Under the pieces are notes generated by a model. That model saw nothing but the letters and a program-made list of their open reading frames with translations, was not told the origin of the DNA and ran no database searches. This document shows positions 34,878-43,206 of a stretch of DNA of 64,000 nucleotides, piece after piece. The stretch spans positions 682,001 through 746,000 of the forward strand of contig NZ_FRBX01000002.1 of NCBI RefSeq assembly GCF_900142715.1, read 5' to 3'. The DNA is from Flavobacterium pectinovorum. GTDB taxonomy: Bacteria; Bacteroidota; Bacteroidia; Flavobacteriales; Flavobacteriaceae. How positions within the stretch are numbered: position 1 is the stretch's first letter; every line of letters begins with the position of its first letter. A program made the translations under genes and the position numbers.

Positions 34878-35480
34878 ATGAAAAAAGTTCCTTTATTGCT
34901 TATTCTTATTAGATTATTGTTAGGTTTCATAATGATTCTAATTGCGAGCACTAATTTTGTGCATGTTAGAATGATTTTAGTGTCATTAATGATCTTCGGA
35001 TTATTAACGGATGTTTTTGATGGTATTATTGCCAGAAGAGTAGGTGTGTCATCAGAAAAATTACGTCGAATGGATAGTCAGGTCGATTTAATTTTTTGGA
35101 TTTGTGTAGGTTGGTGCACGTGGTTATTAAATCCAGAAATTATTATTGAACATAAATATGCGATTATTTCAATTTTTGTAATGGAAGGTCTGACATATGT
35201 TTTTAGTATTCTAAAATTTAGAAAAGAAACTTGTACTCATGCTATTTTATCTAAATTATGGGGGGTAACATTGTTACTCGCATTTGTCTCCATGATAGGT
35301 TTTGGTTATGCCGGAATTCCTTTTTTTCTTGCAGTATTTTTTGGAATAGTGGGGCATATTGATGTTTATCTGATAATTTATTTTTTACCTAAATGGACAC
35401 ATGATGTTCCAAGCTCTTATCATGCTTATTTAATTAGAGAAGGAAAATCAATAAAAAGACACAAATTGTTTAATGGATAG
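34878..35480 (+). CDS. CDP-alcohol phosphatidyltransferase family membrane protein
   Basis: Starting at ATG 34878 (MKKVPLLLILIRLLLG), the protein has 200 residues and about six membrane helices. The family motif is present as DVFDGIIARR, then LRRMDSQVD, matching DxxDGxxARx8Gx3Dx3D. However, the conserved glycine before the second aspartate pair is a leucine here. Members transfer a phosphatidyl group from CDP-diacylglycerol to an alcohol, or act on related substrates. It is divergent from the HTH regulator and may be controlled by it. The substrate cannot be predicted. Confidence 0.78.
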   Translation: MKKVPLLLILIRLLLGFIMILIASTNFVHVRMILVSLMIFGLLTDVFDGIIARRVGVSSEKLRRMDSQVDLIFWICVGWCTWLLNPEIIIEHKYAIISIFVMEGLTYVFSILKFRKETCTHAILSKLWGVTLLLAFVSMIGFGYAGIPFFLAVFFGIVGHIDVYLIIYFLPKWTHDVPSSYHAYLIREGKSIKRHKLFNG

Positions 35481-35524
35481 TTTTTGAAAAGTTGATTTGT
35501 TATGAATTGAAAAAAGATAAAAAC

Positions 35525-35571
35525 GAAAAACCCCAAGTCAAATAAATGAATTGGGGTTTTCTATGAATAAA
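35525..35571 (-). terminator. Terminator of pnp (duplicated type, copy 2)
   Basis: AAAACCCCAA pairs with TTGGGGTTTT, and TCA/TGA closes an AATAAA loop. On the - strand TTTTTCG follows, and the pnp stop is 30 bp upstream. The same element follows the HTH regulator at 33745-33791. Confidence 0.8.
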
Positions 35572-35593
35572 CCTTTAGTAAACTAAGATCTGA

Positions 35594-37729
35594 TTACTCT
35601 TTTTTCTCCTCACGTGGAGGTCTTTGTAAAAGTGCTTTTCTTGACACTTTTTCTTTTTTAGTTTTAGGGTCAACACCTAAGTATTTCACTTCAAAAACAT
35701 CTCCCATGTTTACAACATCAGTAACGTTTTCAGTACGTTCCCAAGCTAATTCAGAAACGTGTAATAAAACTTCATTTCCTGGTGCAGATGTATATTCTAC
35801 AACAGCTCCAAAATCTAACATTTTAATTACTTTAACTTCGTAAGCTTCTCCCATTTGTGGTTTAAAAGTGATTGACTTAATTTTAGCCAATACTGCTTCA
35901 ATTCCGGCAGGATCTGTACCTAAGATTTCGATAACACCTTGCTCATCAACTTCGTTGATCACAATAGTTGTTCCTGTAGCTTTTTGTAATTCCTGAATTA
36001 CTTTTCCACCAGGTCCAATTAAGGCTCCAATAAAGTTTCCAGGGATAGTTCTGGTAATGATTTTTGGTGCATGAGCTTTTACATCAGCTCTTGGTGCAGC
36101 GATAGTTTCAGTAAGTTTACCTAAAATGTGTAAACGACCATCACGTGCTTGCCCTAAAGCCTGCTCCATAATATCATAACGTAATCCGTCAATTTTGATA
36201 TCCATTTGACAAGCTGTAATACCGTCAGCAGTTCCGGTTACTTTAAAGTCCATATCTCCTAAGTGATCTTCATCGCCTAAAATATCAGACAATACAGCAA
36301 ATTTCTCACCATCAGTAATTAATCCCATAGCAATTCCAGAAACTGGTTTTACCATTTGAACTCCAGCATCCATTAATGCCATTGTACCAGCGCAAACTGT
36401 TGCCATAGAAGAAGAACCATTAGATTCTAAAACTTCAGAAACAATACGAATTGTGTAAGGACAATCAACAGGAATCATATTTTTTAAAGCTCTTTGAGCT
36501 AAGTTACCATGACCAACTTCTCTTCTTGAAGTTCCTCTTAATGGCTTTGCTTCACCAGTTGAGAAAGGAGGGAAGTTATAGTGTAAGTAGAATTTTTCTT
36601 CTCCTTGTTCAGATGGAGAGTCAATTTGGTTAGCTTCTCTGGAAGTTCCTAAAGTTACAGTAGCCAAAGCCTGAGTTTCTCCACGTGTAAATAAAGAAGA
36701 ACCGTGAACTCTTGGTAAATAATCAATTTCACACCAGATTGGTCTGATATCAGTAGTTTTTCTACCATCTAAACGAACACCTAATTCTAATACTACATTA
36801 CGAACAGCTTCTTTGTTTGTTTTGTAGAAATATTTAGAAACTAAATCTCCATCAGCAGCTAATTCTTCTTCAGTAAATAAAGCTTTTACTTCTTCTTTTA
36901 CTTCAGCAAATGCAGCGCTTCTTTCATGTTTAGCTGAACCAACTTTTGCAATAGCGTATATTTTATCGTATGCAGCAGCTTTTACTTTTTTGTAAATTTC
37001 TTCGTTTTCTTTCTCACCTTCGTAAGTACGAATTTCTTTTTTACCAAAAGCAGCCTGCAAACGCAATTGTGCCTGAATTTGAACTTTAATAGCTTCGTGA
37101 GCAAATTTAATTGCTTCAACCATTTCAGCTTCTGAAATTTCTTTCATCTCTCCTTCAACCATTGCTACAGAATCCAAAGAAGCTCCAATCATCATGTCGA
37201 TGTCTGATTTTTCTAATTCTGTTCTGCTTGGGTTGATTACAAATTTTCCGTCGATACGTGCAACACGAACTTCAGAAATTAAGTTATAAAATGGAATATC
37301 TGAAACTGCTAATGCTGCAGATGCAGCTAAACCAGCTAAAGCGTCTGGCATAACTTCTTCGTCATGAGACATTAACTGAATCATAACTTGTGTTTCAGCA
37401 TGGTAATCATCTGGGAAAAGCGGACGTAAAACACGGTCAACTAATCTCATTGTTAATACTTCGCTATCGCTAGGGCGAGCTTCTCTTTTAAAGAAACCTC
37501 CTGGAAAACGACCTGCTGCTGCAAATTTTTCGCGGTAATCTACCGTTAATGGTAAAAAATCAACCGCTGGGTTAGCGCTACGTGCAGATACTGCTGTTGC
37601 AAGTATCATCGTGTCGCCCATTCTTACTACTACCGAACCATCAGCTTGTTTTGCTAAACGCCCCGTCTCGATTGTGATGCTTCTGCCATCACCTAAATCG
37701 ATCTTTTCTACAAATAATTGTGGAATCAT
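35594..37729 (-). CDS. pnp: Polyribonucleotide nucleotidyltransferase (PNPase)
   Basis: The 711-residue protein has the complete PNPase order: RNase PH domain 1 ([34 protein letters not shown]), a helical linker, catalytic RNase PH domain 2 ([49 protein letters not shown]), a KH domain ([19 protein letters not shown]) and an S1 domain ([20 protein letters not shown]). It degrades RNA 3'-5' with phosphate as part of RNA turnover. A long hairpin with a repetitive loop sits in its 5' leader. rpsO is directly upstream, the classic rpsO-pnp order. Confidence 0.97.
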   Translation of the reverse strand: MIPQLFVEKIDLGDGRSITIETGRLAKQADGSVVVRMGDTMILATAVSARSANPAVDFLPLTVDYREKFAAAGRFPGGFFKREARPSDSEVLTMRLVDRVLRPLFPDDYHAETQVMIQLMSHDEEVMPDALAGLAASAALAVSDIPFYNLISEVRVARIDGKFVINPSRTELEKSDIDMMIGASLDSVAMVEGEMKEISEAEMVEAIKFAHEAIKVQIQAQLRLQAAFGKKEIRTYEGEKENEEIYKKVKAAAYDKIYAIAKVGSAKHERSAAFAEVKEEVKALFTEEELAADGDLVSKYFYKTNKEAVRNVVLELGVRLDGRKTTDIRPIWCEIDYLPRVHGSSLFTRGETQALATVTLGTSREANQIDSPSEQGEEKFYLHYNFPPFSTGEAKPLRGTSRREVGHGNLAQRALKNMIPVDCPYTIRIVSEVLESNGSSSMATVCAGTMALMDAGVQMVKPVSGIAMGLITDGEKFAVLSDILGDEDHLGDMDFKVTGTADGITACQMDIKIDGLRYDIMEQALGQARDGRLHILGKLTETIAAPRADVKAHAPKIITRTIPGNFIGALIGPGGKVIQELQKATGTTIVINEVDEQGVIEILGTDPAGIEAVLAKIKSITFKPQMGEAYEVKVIKMLDFGAVVEYTSAPGNEVLLHVSELAWERTENVTDVVNMGDVFEVKYLGVDPKTKKEKVSRKALLQRPPREEKKE

Positions 37730-37750
37730 AATTTTTCCTTATTGGTTATA

Positions 37751-37809
37751 CAATGGGTTTTAGTTGTGTTGTAGTTGTTGTGTGTAGTTGTTGTTTCTAA
37801 AACCCAATG
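37751..37809 (-). promoter_or_regulatory. Leader stem-loop of pnp with tandem-repeat loop
   Basis: Arms 37751-37763 and 37797-37809 pair in 12 of 13 positions (mRNA sense CATTGGGTTTTAG / CTAAAACCCATTG) around a 33-base loop. In the mRNA the loop is C/A-rich and carries two tandem copies of ACAACAACTACA. The hairpin ends 21 bases before the pnp start codon. Confidence 0.6.
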
Positions 37810-37854
37810 AAAAACCAAACTTTTTTTCTTATAAAATGCTTGTAATCTAAAAAC

Positions 37855-37883
37855 AAAAAGAGGCACTTTCGCACCTCTTTTCT
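37855..37883 (-). terminator. Terminator between rpsO and pnp
   Basis: On the - strand AAAGAGGTGC-GAAA-GTGCCTCTTT forms a stem (two G-T pairs) closed by a GAAA tetraloop, followed by TTTTTG. It should reduce read-through from rpsO into pnp. Confidence 0.75.
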
Positions 37884-37890
37884 ATATTGA

Positions 37891-38157
37891 TTATTTTCTG
37901 ATATTCAATACTTTGATAATCTCACGATATCTGTTGATCTCTTTCTTTTTCAAGTAATCCAACAAAGATCTTCTTTTACCTACTAATAGTACAAGAGAAC
38001 GCTCTGTGTTGTAATCGTGACGATTTTTTTTCAAGTGCTCAGTTAAGTGTGAAATTCTGTAAGTGAACAATGCAATCTGACCTTCTGCGCTTCCAGTGTT
38101 TGTTGCACCACCGTGTTGTGCGAAAATCTCTTCTTTCTTTTCTTTAGTTAAATACAT
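37891..38157 (-). CDS. rpsO: Ribosomal protein S15
   Basis: The 88 residues match bacterial uS15 along the whole length: FAQHGGATNTGSAEGQIALF, RISHLTEHLKKNRHDYNTER, LVLLVGKRRSLLDYLKKK. It is a primary 16S rRNA-binding protein of the small subunit. It is followed by a terminator and then pnp. A long AT-rich region upstream (38158-38371) separates it from the next gene. Confidence 0.98.
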   Translation of the reverse strand: MYLTKEKKEEIFAQHGGATNTGSAEGQIALFTYRISHLTEHLKKNRHDYNTERSLVLLVGKRRSLLDYLKKKEINRYREIIKVLNIRK

Positions 38158-38371
38158 TCCAATATTATTTAATGATTTTTATGTATGTCATACATCTTTT
38201 GTAAGACGGGTGCAAAAATAAGGTAAAAAAACAAAAGAATCAAACAAAAATAAGAGAATCTTAAAATAGAATACCAAATTTTGTTTTTTGAGCAATATTC
38301 GATCTTTTTTAGATTGTTAATTGGTACTGTAATAGGTATTACATATAATGATCTAACTATTACGATTATAA

Positions 38372-39052
38372 TTATTTTCTGCCTGCTTGTTTCTTATCTA
38401 AAGAAGAATACGAAGATTTCACATTGTTTTCATCGATACTAACGCCCGAAATTAAAACGCCCCGATCATAATTATCAATAAAGGTAATCTTGCGCAAAAT
38501 GTCACTCCCTTGCCACGTACCTTGTTTTAGTCCGTTTTTAATAGTTCCTTTTTGTGTTGTATATTTATCTGTTTCTTCATATTCTCCGTTTCCATCAATT
38601 ACAGTTTGATTCTTATTTTCATCCCAGTAATTAAGAATTAAAGTTTGGGATTTTTTTGTTTTTGAATCCCAGAGATTCTGTTTCTCCCATTTTTTGCTTT
38701 GGTTTTCGTACCAATTAATTTCTTTGCCTGATTTATGATCTTCTAAATAATTTACGACAGATTCTTTTGCCCCATTTTTATAATAACAGATAAACTCTCC
38801 ATCTTTTTTTAAAATATCCCTGTCTAAAGTAGTACCTGTCATTTTCTTTCTTCCGTTTTTGTAGAAGTCGGTAACAACGTATCTTGCACTTTTTTGAGAA
38901 TAATTCGTAATTATTCGTGTGTAACTGTAGTTTTCGGGCGTTGTTTCACGATTTAATGAGTCAAGAAAAATTTTCTTAGACATTACATTAATTTGTGAAA
39001 ACAGATTAGCTGAAATTATCAGAAGCAAAAGGAGTAATATGTTTCTCTTCAT
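38372..39052 (-). CDS. Secreted MORN-variant (YwqK-like) repeat protein
   Basis: The 226-residue protein has a signal peptide (LLLLLLIISANLFSQ) and several MORN-variant-like units such as VTDFYKNGRKKMTGT, GEFICYYKNGAKESVVNY, HKSGKEINWYENQSKKWE and GTIKNGLKQGTWQ. Bacteroidetes hold many secreted proteins of this type, annotated as 'toxin-antitoxin YwqK family antitoxin' in databases, though that label says little about function here. It stands between rpsO and a GAF protein, and I see no toxin partner. Confidence 0.72.
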   Translation of the reverse strand: MKRNILLLLLLIISANLFSQINVMSKKIFLDSLNRETTPENYSYTRIITNYSQKSARYVVTDFYKNGRKKMTGTTLDRDILKKDGEFICYYKNGAKESVVNYLEDHKSGKEINWYENQSKKWEKQNLWDSKTKKSQTLILNYWDENKNQTVIDGNGEYEETDKYTTQKGTIKNGLKQGTWQGSDILRKITFIDNYDRGVLISGVSIDENNVKSSYSSLDKKQAGRK

Positions 39053-39083
39053 TCAGTTCTATTTTTTATTAAAAATAGCCCTT

Positions 39084-39539
39084 TTAGAATAGTTTAGCAA
39101 CTTCTTGATTTACAAATTCTAAAAATCGTTCATCAGCCTCTGTAAAAGGATCTATAACATGGCTGTCAATATCAATCTGACCAATATTTACACCGTTTAC
39201 AAATAAAGGAACAACGATTTCAGACTTTACTGTAAAGCTGCATGCAATATAATTATCCTGAGCAGCAACATCAGGTACTACAAAATTGGCATTACTTTCT
39301 GCAACCTGTCCGCAAATTCCTTTTCCAAACGGAATCACAGTATGATCTGTTTCTGCACCAACATAAGGGCCTAAATGAAGGGTTTTGTTTTCGTGATTGG
39401 CAAAATAAAAACCAACCCAGTTATAATATTCTACATTTGCATTTAATAATTGACAAATTGCCAAAAGTTTTTCGTCTCTAACAATGTTGTTTTCAGCTAC
39501 TATAGTGCTTATTTTCGGTTGTAATTCCTGAAATGTCAT
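39084..39539 (-). CDS. GAF-domain protein, free methionine-(R)-sulfoxide reductase-like
   Basis: The 151 residues form a single GAF domain of the fRMsr type: NWVGFYFANHENKTLHLGPY, IPFGKGICGQVAES, DNYIACSFTVKSEIVVPLF, IGQIDIDSH. The cysteines of GKGICG and YIACS are present. The first cysteine of the usual three (in ACVRIPxG-type sequences) is absent; the matching stretch reads ETDHTVIPFG. It may therefore reduce free Met-R-sulfoxide by another resolving route, or serve as a ligand-binding GAF domain. The start is preceded by a perfect TACTTTTG box on the - strand. Confidence 0.78.
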   Translation of the reverse strand: MTFQELQPKISTIVAENNIVRDEKLLAICQLLNANVEYYNWVGFYFANHENKTLHLGPYVGAETDHTVIPFGKGICGQVAESNANFVVPDVAAQDNYIACSFTVKSEIVVPLFVNGVNIGQIDIDSHVIDPFTEADERFLEFVNQEVAKLF

Positions 39540-39556
39540 GGTATAAAAATTTTATA

Positions 39557-39597
39557 CAAAAGTATTTAAAGCCGAAGTTAAAAAATATATAAATTTG
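39557..39597. promoter_or_regulatory. Divergent -7 boxes for the GAF gene and xrtF
   Basis: TACTTTTG on the - strand (39557-39564) serves the GAF gene. TAAATTTG on the + strand (39590-39597) lies 13 bases before the TTG start of xrtF. Both match TAnnTTTG perfectly; -33 elements are not clear. Confidence 0.45.
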
Positions 39598-39610
39598 AAA
39601 AAAAAATCCT

Positions 39611-40147
39611 TTGAGAAAATATTTATTACAATTCAAGCCATTTCTAATTTTTATTAGCACTTTTTTTGGTGTTTATATATTGCTTACGGTAGTTTATAAA
39701 TTCTATTTGAATAGTTTTGAAATCAATGATGTTGACGGAATAACAAATGTTGTTGGTCATAATGTTAACCAGTTAATGGATTTGTTTAATTGTGATATTA
39801 AAATTTTCAAAAGTATCACGAATCCTTATATAGAGGTTTGGTACAACAAAAGATATACATTGAGAATCATAGAAGGCTGTAATGCCATAAGTGTTATTAT
39901 ATTATTTATATCTTTTATAGTTGCATTTTCAGGAAAATTTAAAACCACTTTGTTTTTTATTCTTTTTGGAATCCTTATCATATATCTGTTAAATGTAATT
40001 CGAATTGCATTACTAACGGTGTTATTATTTCATTTCCCCGAAAAAGAACATATTCTGCATGGAGTTCTTTTTCCATTAGTTATTTACGGAGTAGTTTTTA
40101 TTTTGTGGATCATTTGGGTGAATAAATTTTCAAAATATGCTAAATAA
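39611..40147 (+). CDS. xrtF: Exosortase family protein XrtF
   Basis: This 178-residue membrane protein has the exosortase/archaeosortase active-site set: Cys90 in IEGCNAISVIILF, Arg131 in LNVIRIALL and His150 in ILHGVLFPLVIYG. Exosortases cut and anchor C-terminally tagged exported proteins. XrtF is the small flavobacterial type. The start is a TTG at 39611; no ATG occurs before residue 56, so the rare start codon is well supported. Its stop overlaps the next gene by 11 bp, the known XrtF partner. No tagged target gene is visible nearby. Confidence 0.85.
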   Translation: MRKYLLQFKPFLIFISTFFGVYILLTVVYKFYLNSFEINDVDGITNVVGHNVNQLMDLFNCDIKIFKSITNPYIEVWYNKRYTLRIIEGCNAISVIILFISFIVAFSGKFKTTLFFILFGILIIYLLNVIRIALLTVLLFHFPEKEHILHGVLFPLVIYGVVFILWIIWVNKFSKYAK

Positions 40148-40583
40148 CATATTCGAACATAAGTGGAAAATTATAATAGCAATTGTAATTGTAAACTGTT
40201 TCGGAATTATCAGAGCTTTTGAAAATCAGCTTTTTTATGATCCTTTTTTAGTTTATTTTGAATCTGATTTTAAAAGTTTGCCTTTTCCCGAAGTTGACCT
40301 TTTGAGGCTTTTTGGAGGACTTTTATTTCGGTATTTTTTGAATACAGTATTGTCTTTAGTGTTAATTTATTCTTTGTTTGAAGATGTTGAGATAATTAAA
40401 TTCAGTTCCGTTTTATACGTCTTCTTTTTATTGCTGCTTTTCGGTATGTTTTTCACAATTCTGAAATTTTATCCGGAAGGAAGTTGGATTCTTTTCTATA
40501 TAAGACGATTTATTATTCAGCCAATATTTGTGCTGTTATTTATTCCGGCTTTTTATTATCAGCAGCAAAATCTCAAAAAATAA
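40137..40583 (+). CDS. Exosortase F system-associated membrane protein
   Basis: The 148-residue protein has about four membrane helices and a basic C-terminal helix pair (FYIRRFIIQPIFVLLFIPAF). It starts inside the last codons of xrtF (11-bp overlap) and matches the partner gene normally found after xrtF in Flavobacteriia. It probably assembles with the exosortase in the inner membrane; its biochemical role is not established to my knowledge. Confidence 0.8.
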   Translation: MLNNIFEHKWKIIIAIVIVNCFGIIRAFENQLFYDPFLVYFESDFKSLPFPEVDLLRLFGGLLFRYFLNTVLSLVLIYSLFEDVEIIKFSSVLYVFFLLLLFGMFFTILKFYPEGSWILFYIRRFIIQPIFVLLFIPAFYYQQQNLKK

Positions 40584-40591
40584 CATTTTTT

Positions 40592-40624
40592 TTGCGCTTT
40601 TTCGAAGCTTTTTAAATAGTTTTG
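40592..40624 (+). promoter_or_regulatory. Promoter of the HYC_CC_PP gene, giving a near-leaderless transcript
   Basis: TTG at 40592-40594, a 22-base spacer and a perfect TAGTTTTG at 40617-40624. The ATG is at 40629, only 4 bases after the box. Transcription would begin at or next to the start codon, and no later Met is available. Confidence 0.55.
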
Positions 40625-40628
40625 CAAT

Positions 40629-41027
40629 ATGAATTTAAAAAAGTGCACAGGACTATTTTTAGCTTTCCTATTGTTGGTTTCCAACATTGGGTTTGCTTTT
40701 GATGTGCATTATTGCGGAGGAAAAATTGCTTCTGTTTCATTAAATACCACAGCTTCTGTTTCCTCTGAAAAAAAATGTTGTGGAGCATCCGAAAAAAAAT
40801 CTTCTTGTTGTAAAGACAAAGTAGTTCATTTTGAAAAAAAATCAGATGATGCCACTATCAAAATATTCTTTTTTCAGATTGCTTTTTCTGCAATAATTCA
40901 GGAGTTTAAACCAATTGCTTTTTTATCAATTCCTATTTTCAAAAGCAATCAAATCATTTCGTATTATTCTGATGCGAATGCGCCTCCTTTATATCAATTA
41001 TATCAACAATATATTTTTTACGCCTGA
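40629..41027 (+). CDS. HYC_CC_PP family small exported protein
   Basis: The 132-residue protein has a signal sequence, HYCGGK at residues 27-32, two vicinal cysteine pairs (Cys50-Cys51 in KKCCGASE and Cys60-Cys61 in SSCCKDK) and NAPPLYQ near the C-terminus. These are the marks of the HYC_CC_PP family. The cysteine and histidine content suggests binding of a thiophilic metal such as copper. It leads a run with a TonB receptor and an HMA-domain protein, which supports a metal-uptake or metal-resistance role. Confidence 0.82.
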   Translation: MNLKKCTGLFLAFLLLVSNIGFAFDVHYCGGKIASVSLNTTASVSSEKKCCGASEKKSSCCKDKVVHFEKKSDDATIKIFFFQIAFSAIIQEFKPIAFLSIPIFKSNQIISYYSDANAPPLYQLYQQYIFYA

Positions 41028-41042
41028 TTTTAATGTTTAGAA

Positions 41043-41101
41043 TCAAGCCTGACTTTGGCTTGTAATCCACTGTTTTTATTTCTCTGAGAATTCAAAAACA
41101 G
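41043..41101 (+). other. Two small stem-loops between the HYC_CC_PP gene and the TonB receptor
   Basis: CAAGCC/GGCTTG (41044-41062) and CTGTTTTT/AAAAACAG (41070-41101) could fold in the message. Neither is followed by a clear T tract, so they are not convincing terminators. They may set relative expression or message stability. Confidence 0.35.
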
Positions 41102-41131
41102 CATTTTCTAAATAATTAAAATCATTTTTTT

Positions 41132-43138
41132 ATGCAAAAAAATATCATGCTTTTTGTGATGACTTTGCTTTCTGTTTCTGTGTTTTCGCAAGAAGATTTG
41201 GAGGAAGTGAAAATTACAAAAAAGCAAAAAGGAATAAAAAAATCCTATACGCTCACGGCAAATACAACCACAATAACCAGTAAAGAATTACTGAAAGCGG
41301 CATGTTGTAATCTGGCCGAAAGTTTCGAAACAAATCCATCAATTGATGTTAATTTTTCTGATGCCTTAACAGGAACCAAACAAATTAAAATGTTGGGTTT
41401 AACAAGTCCGTATTTAATGATTACCGAAGAAAATATCCCTTCAGTTCGTGGCGCTTCTCAGGTTTACGGATTATCATTTACACCCGGAACCTGGATAGAA
41501 AGTGTTCAGATTACAAAAGGAGCAGGAAGTGTTATTAACGGTTACGAAAGTATTTCGGGACAAATAAACACAGAGCTTTTAAAACCTTTAAGCGATATTC
41601 CGTTTTTTCTGAACGCCTACGGTTCTACAGATTCTCGTTTTGAGCTAAATACGCATTTCAATAAAAAATTATCTGATAAATGGGCAACAAGTTTGTTTGT
41701 ACACGGAAATACGCGAGTAGCGAAGAATGATATGAACGATGACGGATTTTTAGATAATCCGTTAGGGAAACAAATCAATGTTTTAAACAGATATCAGTAT
41801 TATGATCCCGAAAGCGGATTGGTGAGTTTTATCAATTTCAGATATATGAATGATAAAAAACAAACCGGAGAAGTCGATTTTGATAAAGACAGAGATCGCG
41901 GGACAACGAATTTCTGGGGATCAGAAATTAATACCGAACGTTTTGAGGTTTCTACTAAAATTGGTTATGTTTTTAAAGATATGCCTTATCAAAGTATCGG
42001 TTTTCAAAATGCTTTTAACAGTCATAATCAAGATTCGTATTTTGGTTTAAATCAATATGATATTAGGCAAAATAGTTATTATTCGAATTTAATTTTCAAT
42101 TCGATTATCAATAATACCAAACATAAATTCACGACAGGTTTAAATTTCACTTACGATCAATATCAGGAATTTGTGAATGTAAATGATTATAGCAGAATTG
42201 ATAATTCAGTTGGAGCATTTTTTGAATATACATATGACAACACCGATAATTTTAGTTTGATTTTAGGAGGAAGGGTTGATAATCATAACCGCCTTGGTTT
42301 TTTCGTTACGCCACGTTTACACATGCGATACAATCCTTGGAAAAATGGAGTAATTCGTTTTTCTGCCGGAAGAGGAAAACGTTCTGCCAATATTTTTGCC
42401 GAAAATCAACAGCTTTTTGCGAGTTCAAGAACTTTTTCAATTTTAGATAATAACGGAAAAACGTATGGACTAAATCCTGAAATTGCATGGAATTATGGTG
42501 TCAGTTTCTCTCAAAAATTTAAAGTTTTTAATAAAAATGCCGATGCGGGTTTTGATTTTTACAGAACCGATTTTCAAAATCAGGCCGTTGTCGATTTAAT
42601 GCAAAGTCCGCAGGAAGTTTTGTTTTATAATTTAAAAGGAAATTCATTTGCGAATAGTCTGCAGGTTGAGTTTAATTATGAGTTAGCACATAATCTGAAT
42701 TTGCGAACAGCTTATAAATATTATGACATTCAGACCGATTATTTGCGAGGAACTTTTCAGCGTCCGTTGCAGGCCAAACATCGTTTTCTAGGAAATCTGG
42801 AATACGAAACCAATCTTAACGATGATAAACAATGGAAATTCGATTATACTTTTAACTGGTCAGGCAAACAACAATTGCCATACACGGCTACAAACCCTGC
42901 TGCAGATCAATTTCCTGATTTTTCTCCTTCTTATGCTGTGATGAATGTTCAGGTAACAAGAGTTTTTTCTCCTGTTTTTGAAATTTATATTGGTGGAGAA
43001 AATATTGGAAACTATAAACAAGAAAAGGCTATTTTAGGAGCAGATAATCCTTTTGGTCCAAATTTTGACGCTTCGATTGCATATGCGCCTATTTACGGAC
43101 AAATGTATTATGCAGGATTACGATTTAAAATAAAATAA
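41132..43138 (+). CDS. TonB-dependent receptor, probably for a metal (copper-type locus)
   Basis: The 668-residue receptor has a signal peptide (SVSVFSQ), a plug domain (TTITSKELLKAACCNLAESF, IKMLGLTSPYLMITEENIPS, GAGSVINGYESISGQIN) and a barrel ending in YYAGLRFKIK. The plug carries a vicinal cysteine pair, Cys58-Cys59, unusual for siderophore receptors and suggestive of metal contact. There is no STN or carboxypeptidase-like domain. The flanking HYC_CC_PP and HMA-domain genes point to copper or a similar ion. The exact metal cannot be read from the sequence. Confidence 0.88.
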   Translation: MQKNIMLFVMTLLSVSVFSQEDLEEVKITKKQKGIKKSYTLTANTTTITSKELLKAACCNLAESFETNPSIDVNFSDALTGTKQIKMLGLTSPYLMITEENIPSVRGASQVYGLSFTPGTWIESVQITKGAGSVINGYESISGQINTELLKPLSDIPFFLNAYGSTDSRFELNTHFNKKLSDKWATSLFVHGNTRVAKNDMNDDGFLDNPLGKQINVLNRYQYYDPESGLVSFINFRYMNDKKQTGEVDFDKDRDRGTTNFWGSEINTERFEVSTKIGYVFKDMPYQSIGFQNAFNSHNQDSYFGLNQYDIRQNSYYSNLIFNSIINNTKHKFTTGLNFTYDQYQEFVNVNDYSRIDNSVGAFFEYTYDNTDNFSLILGGRVDNHNRLGFFVTPRLHMRYNPWKNGVIRFSAGRGKRSANIFAENQQLFASSRTFSILDNNGKTYGLNPEIAWNYGVSFSQKFKVFNKNADAGFDFYRTDFQNQAVVDLMQSPQEVLFYNLKGNSFANSLQVEFNYELAHNLNLRTAYKYYDIQTDYLRGTFQRPLQAKHRFLGNLEYETNLNDDKQWKFDYTFNWSGKQQLPYTATNPAADQFPDFSPSYAVMNVQVTRVFSPVFEIYIGGENIGNYKQEKAILGADNPFGPNFDASIAYAPIYGQMYYAGLRFKIK

Positions 43139-43206
43139 TTCAATAACAATGTCAATGAATATCGATATCAATTTTAAAAATCAATTCAATAACAACAAAT
43201 AATAAT

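Noticed and set aside
38372..39052. Toxin-antitoxin module based on the YwqK-like label
   Set aside because: The protein is secreted and repeat-bearing, with no adjacent toxin gene; the label is a database habit rather than evidence.
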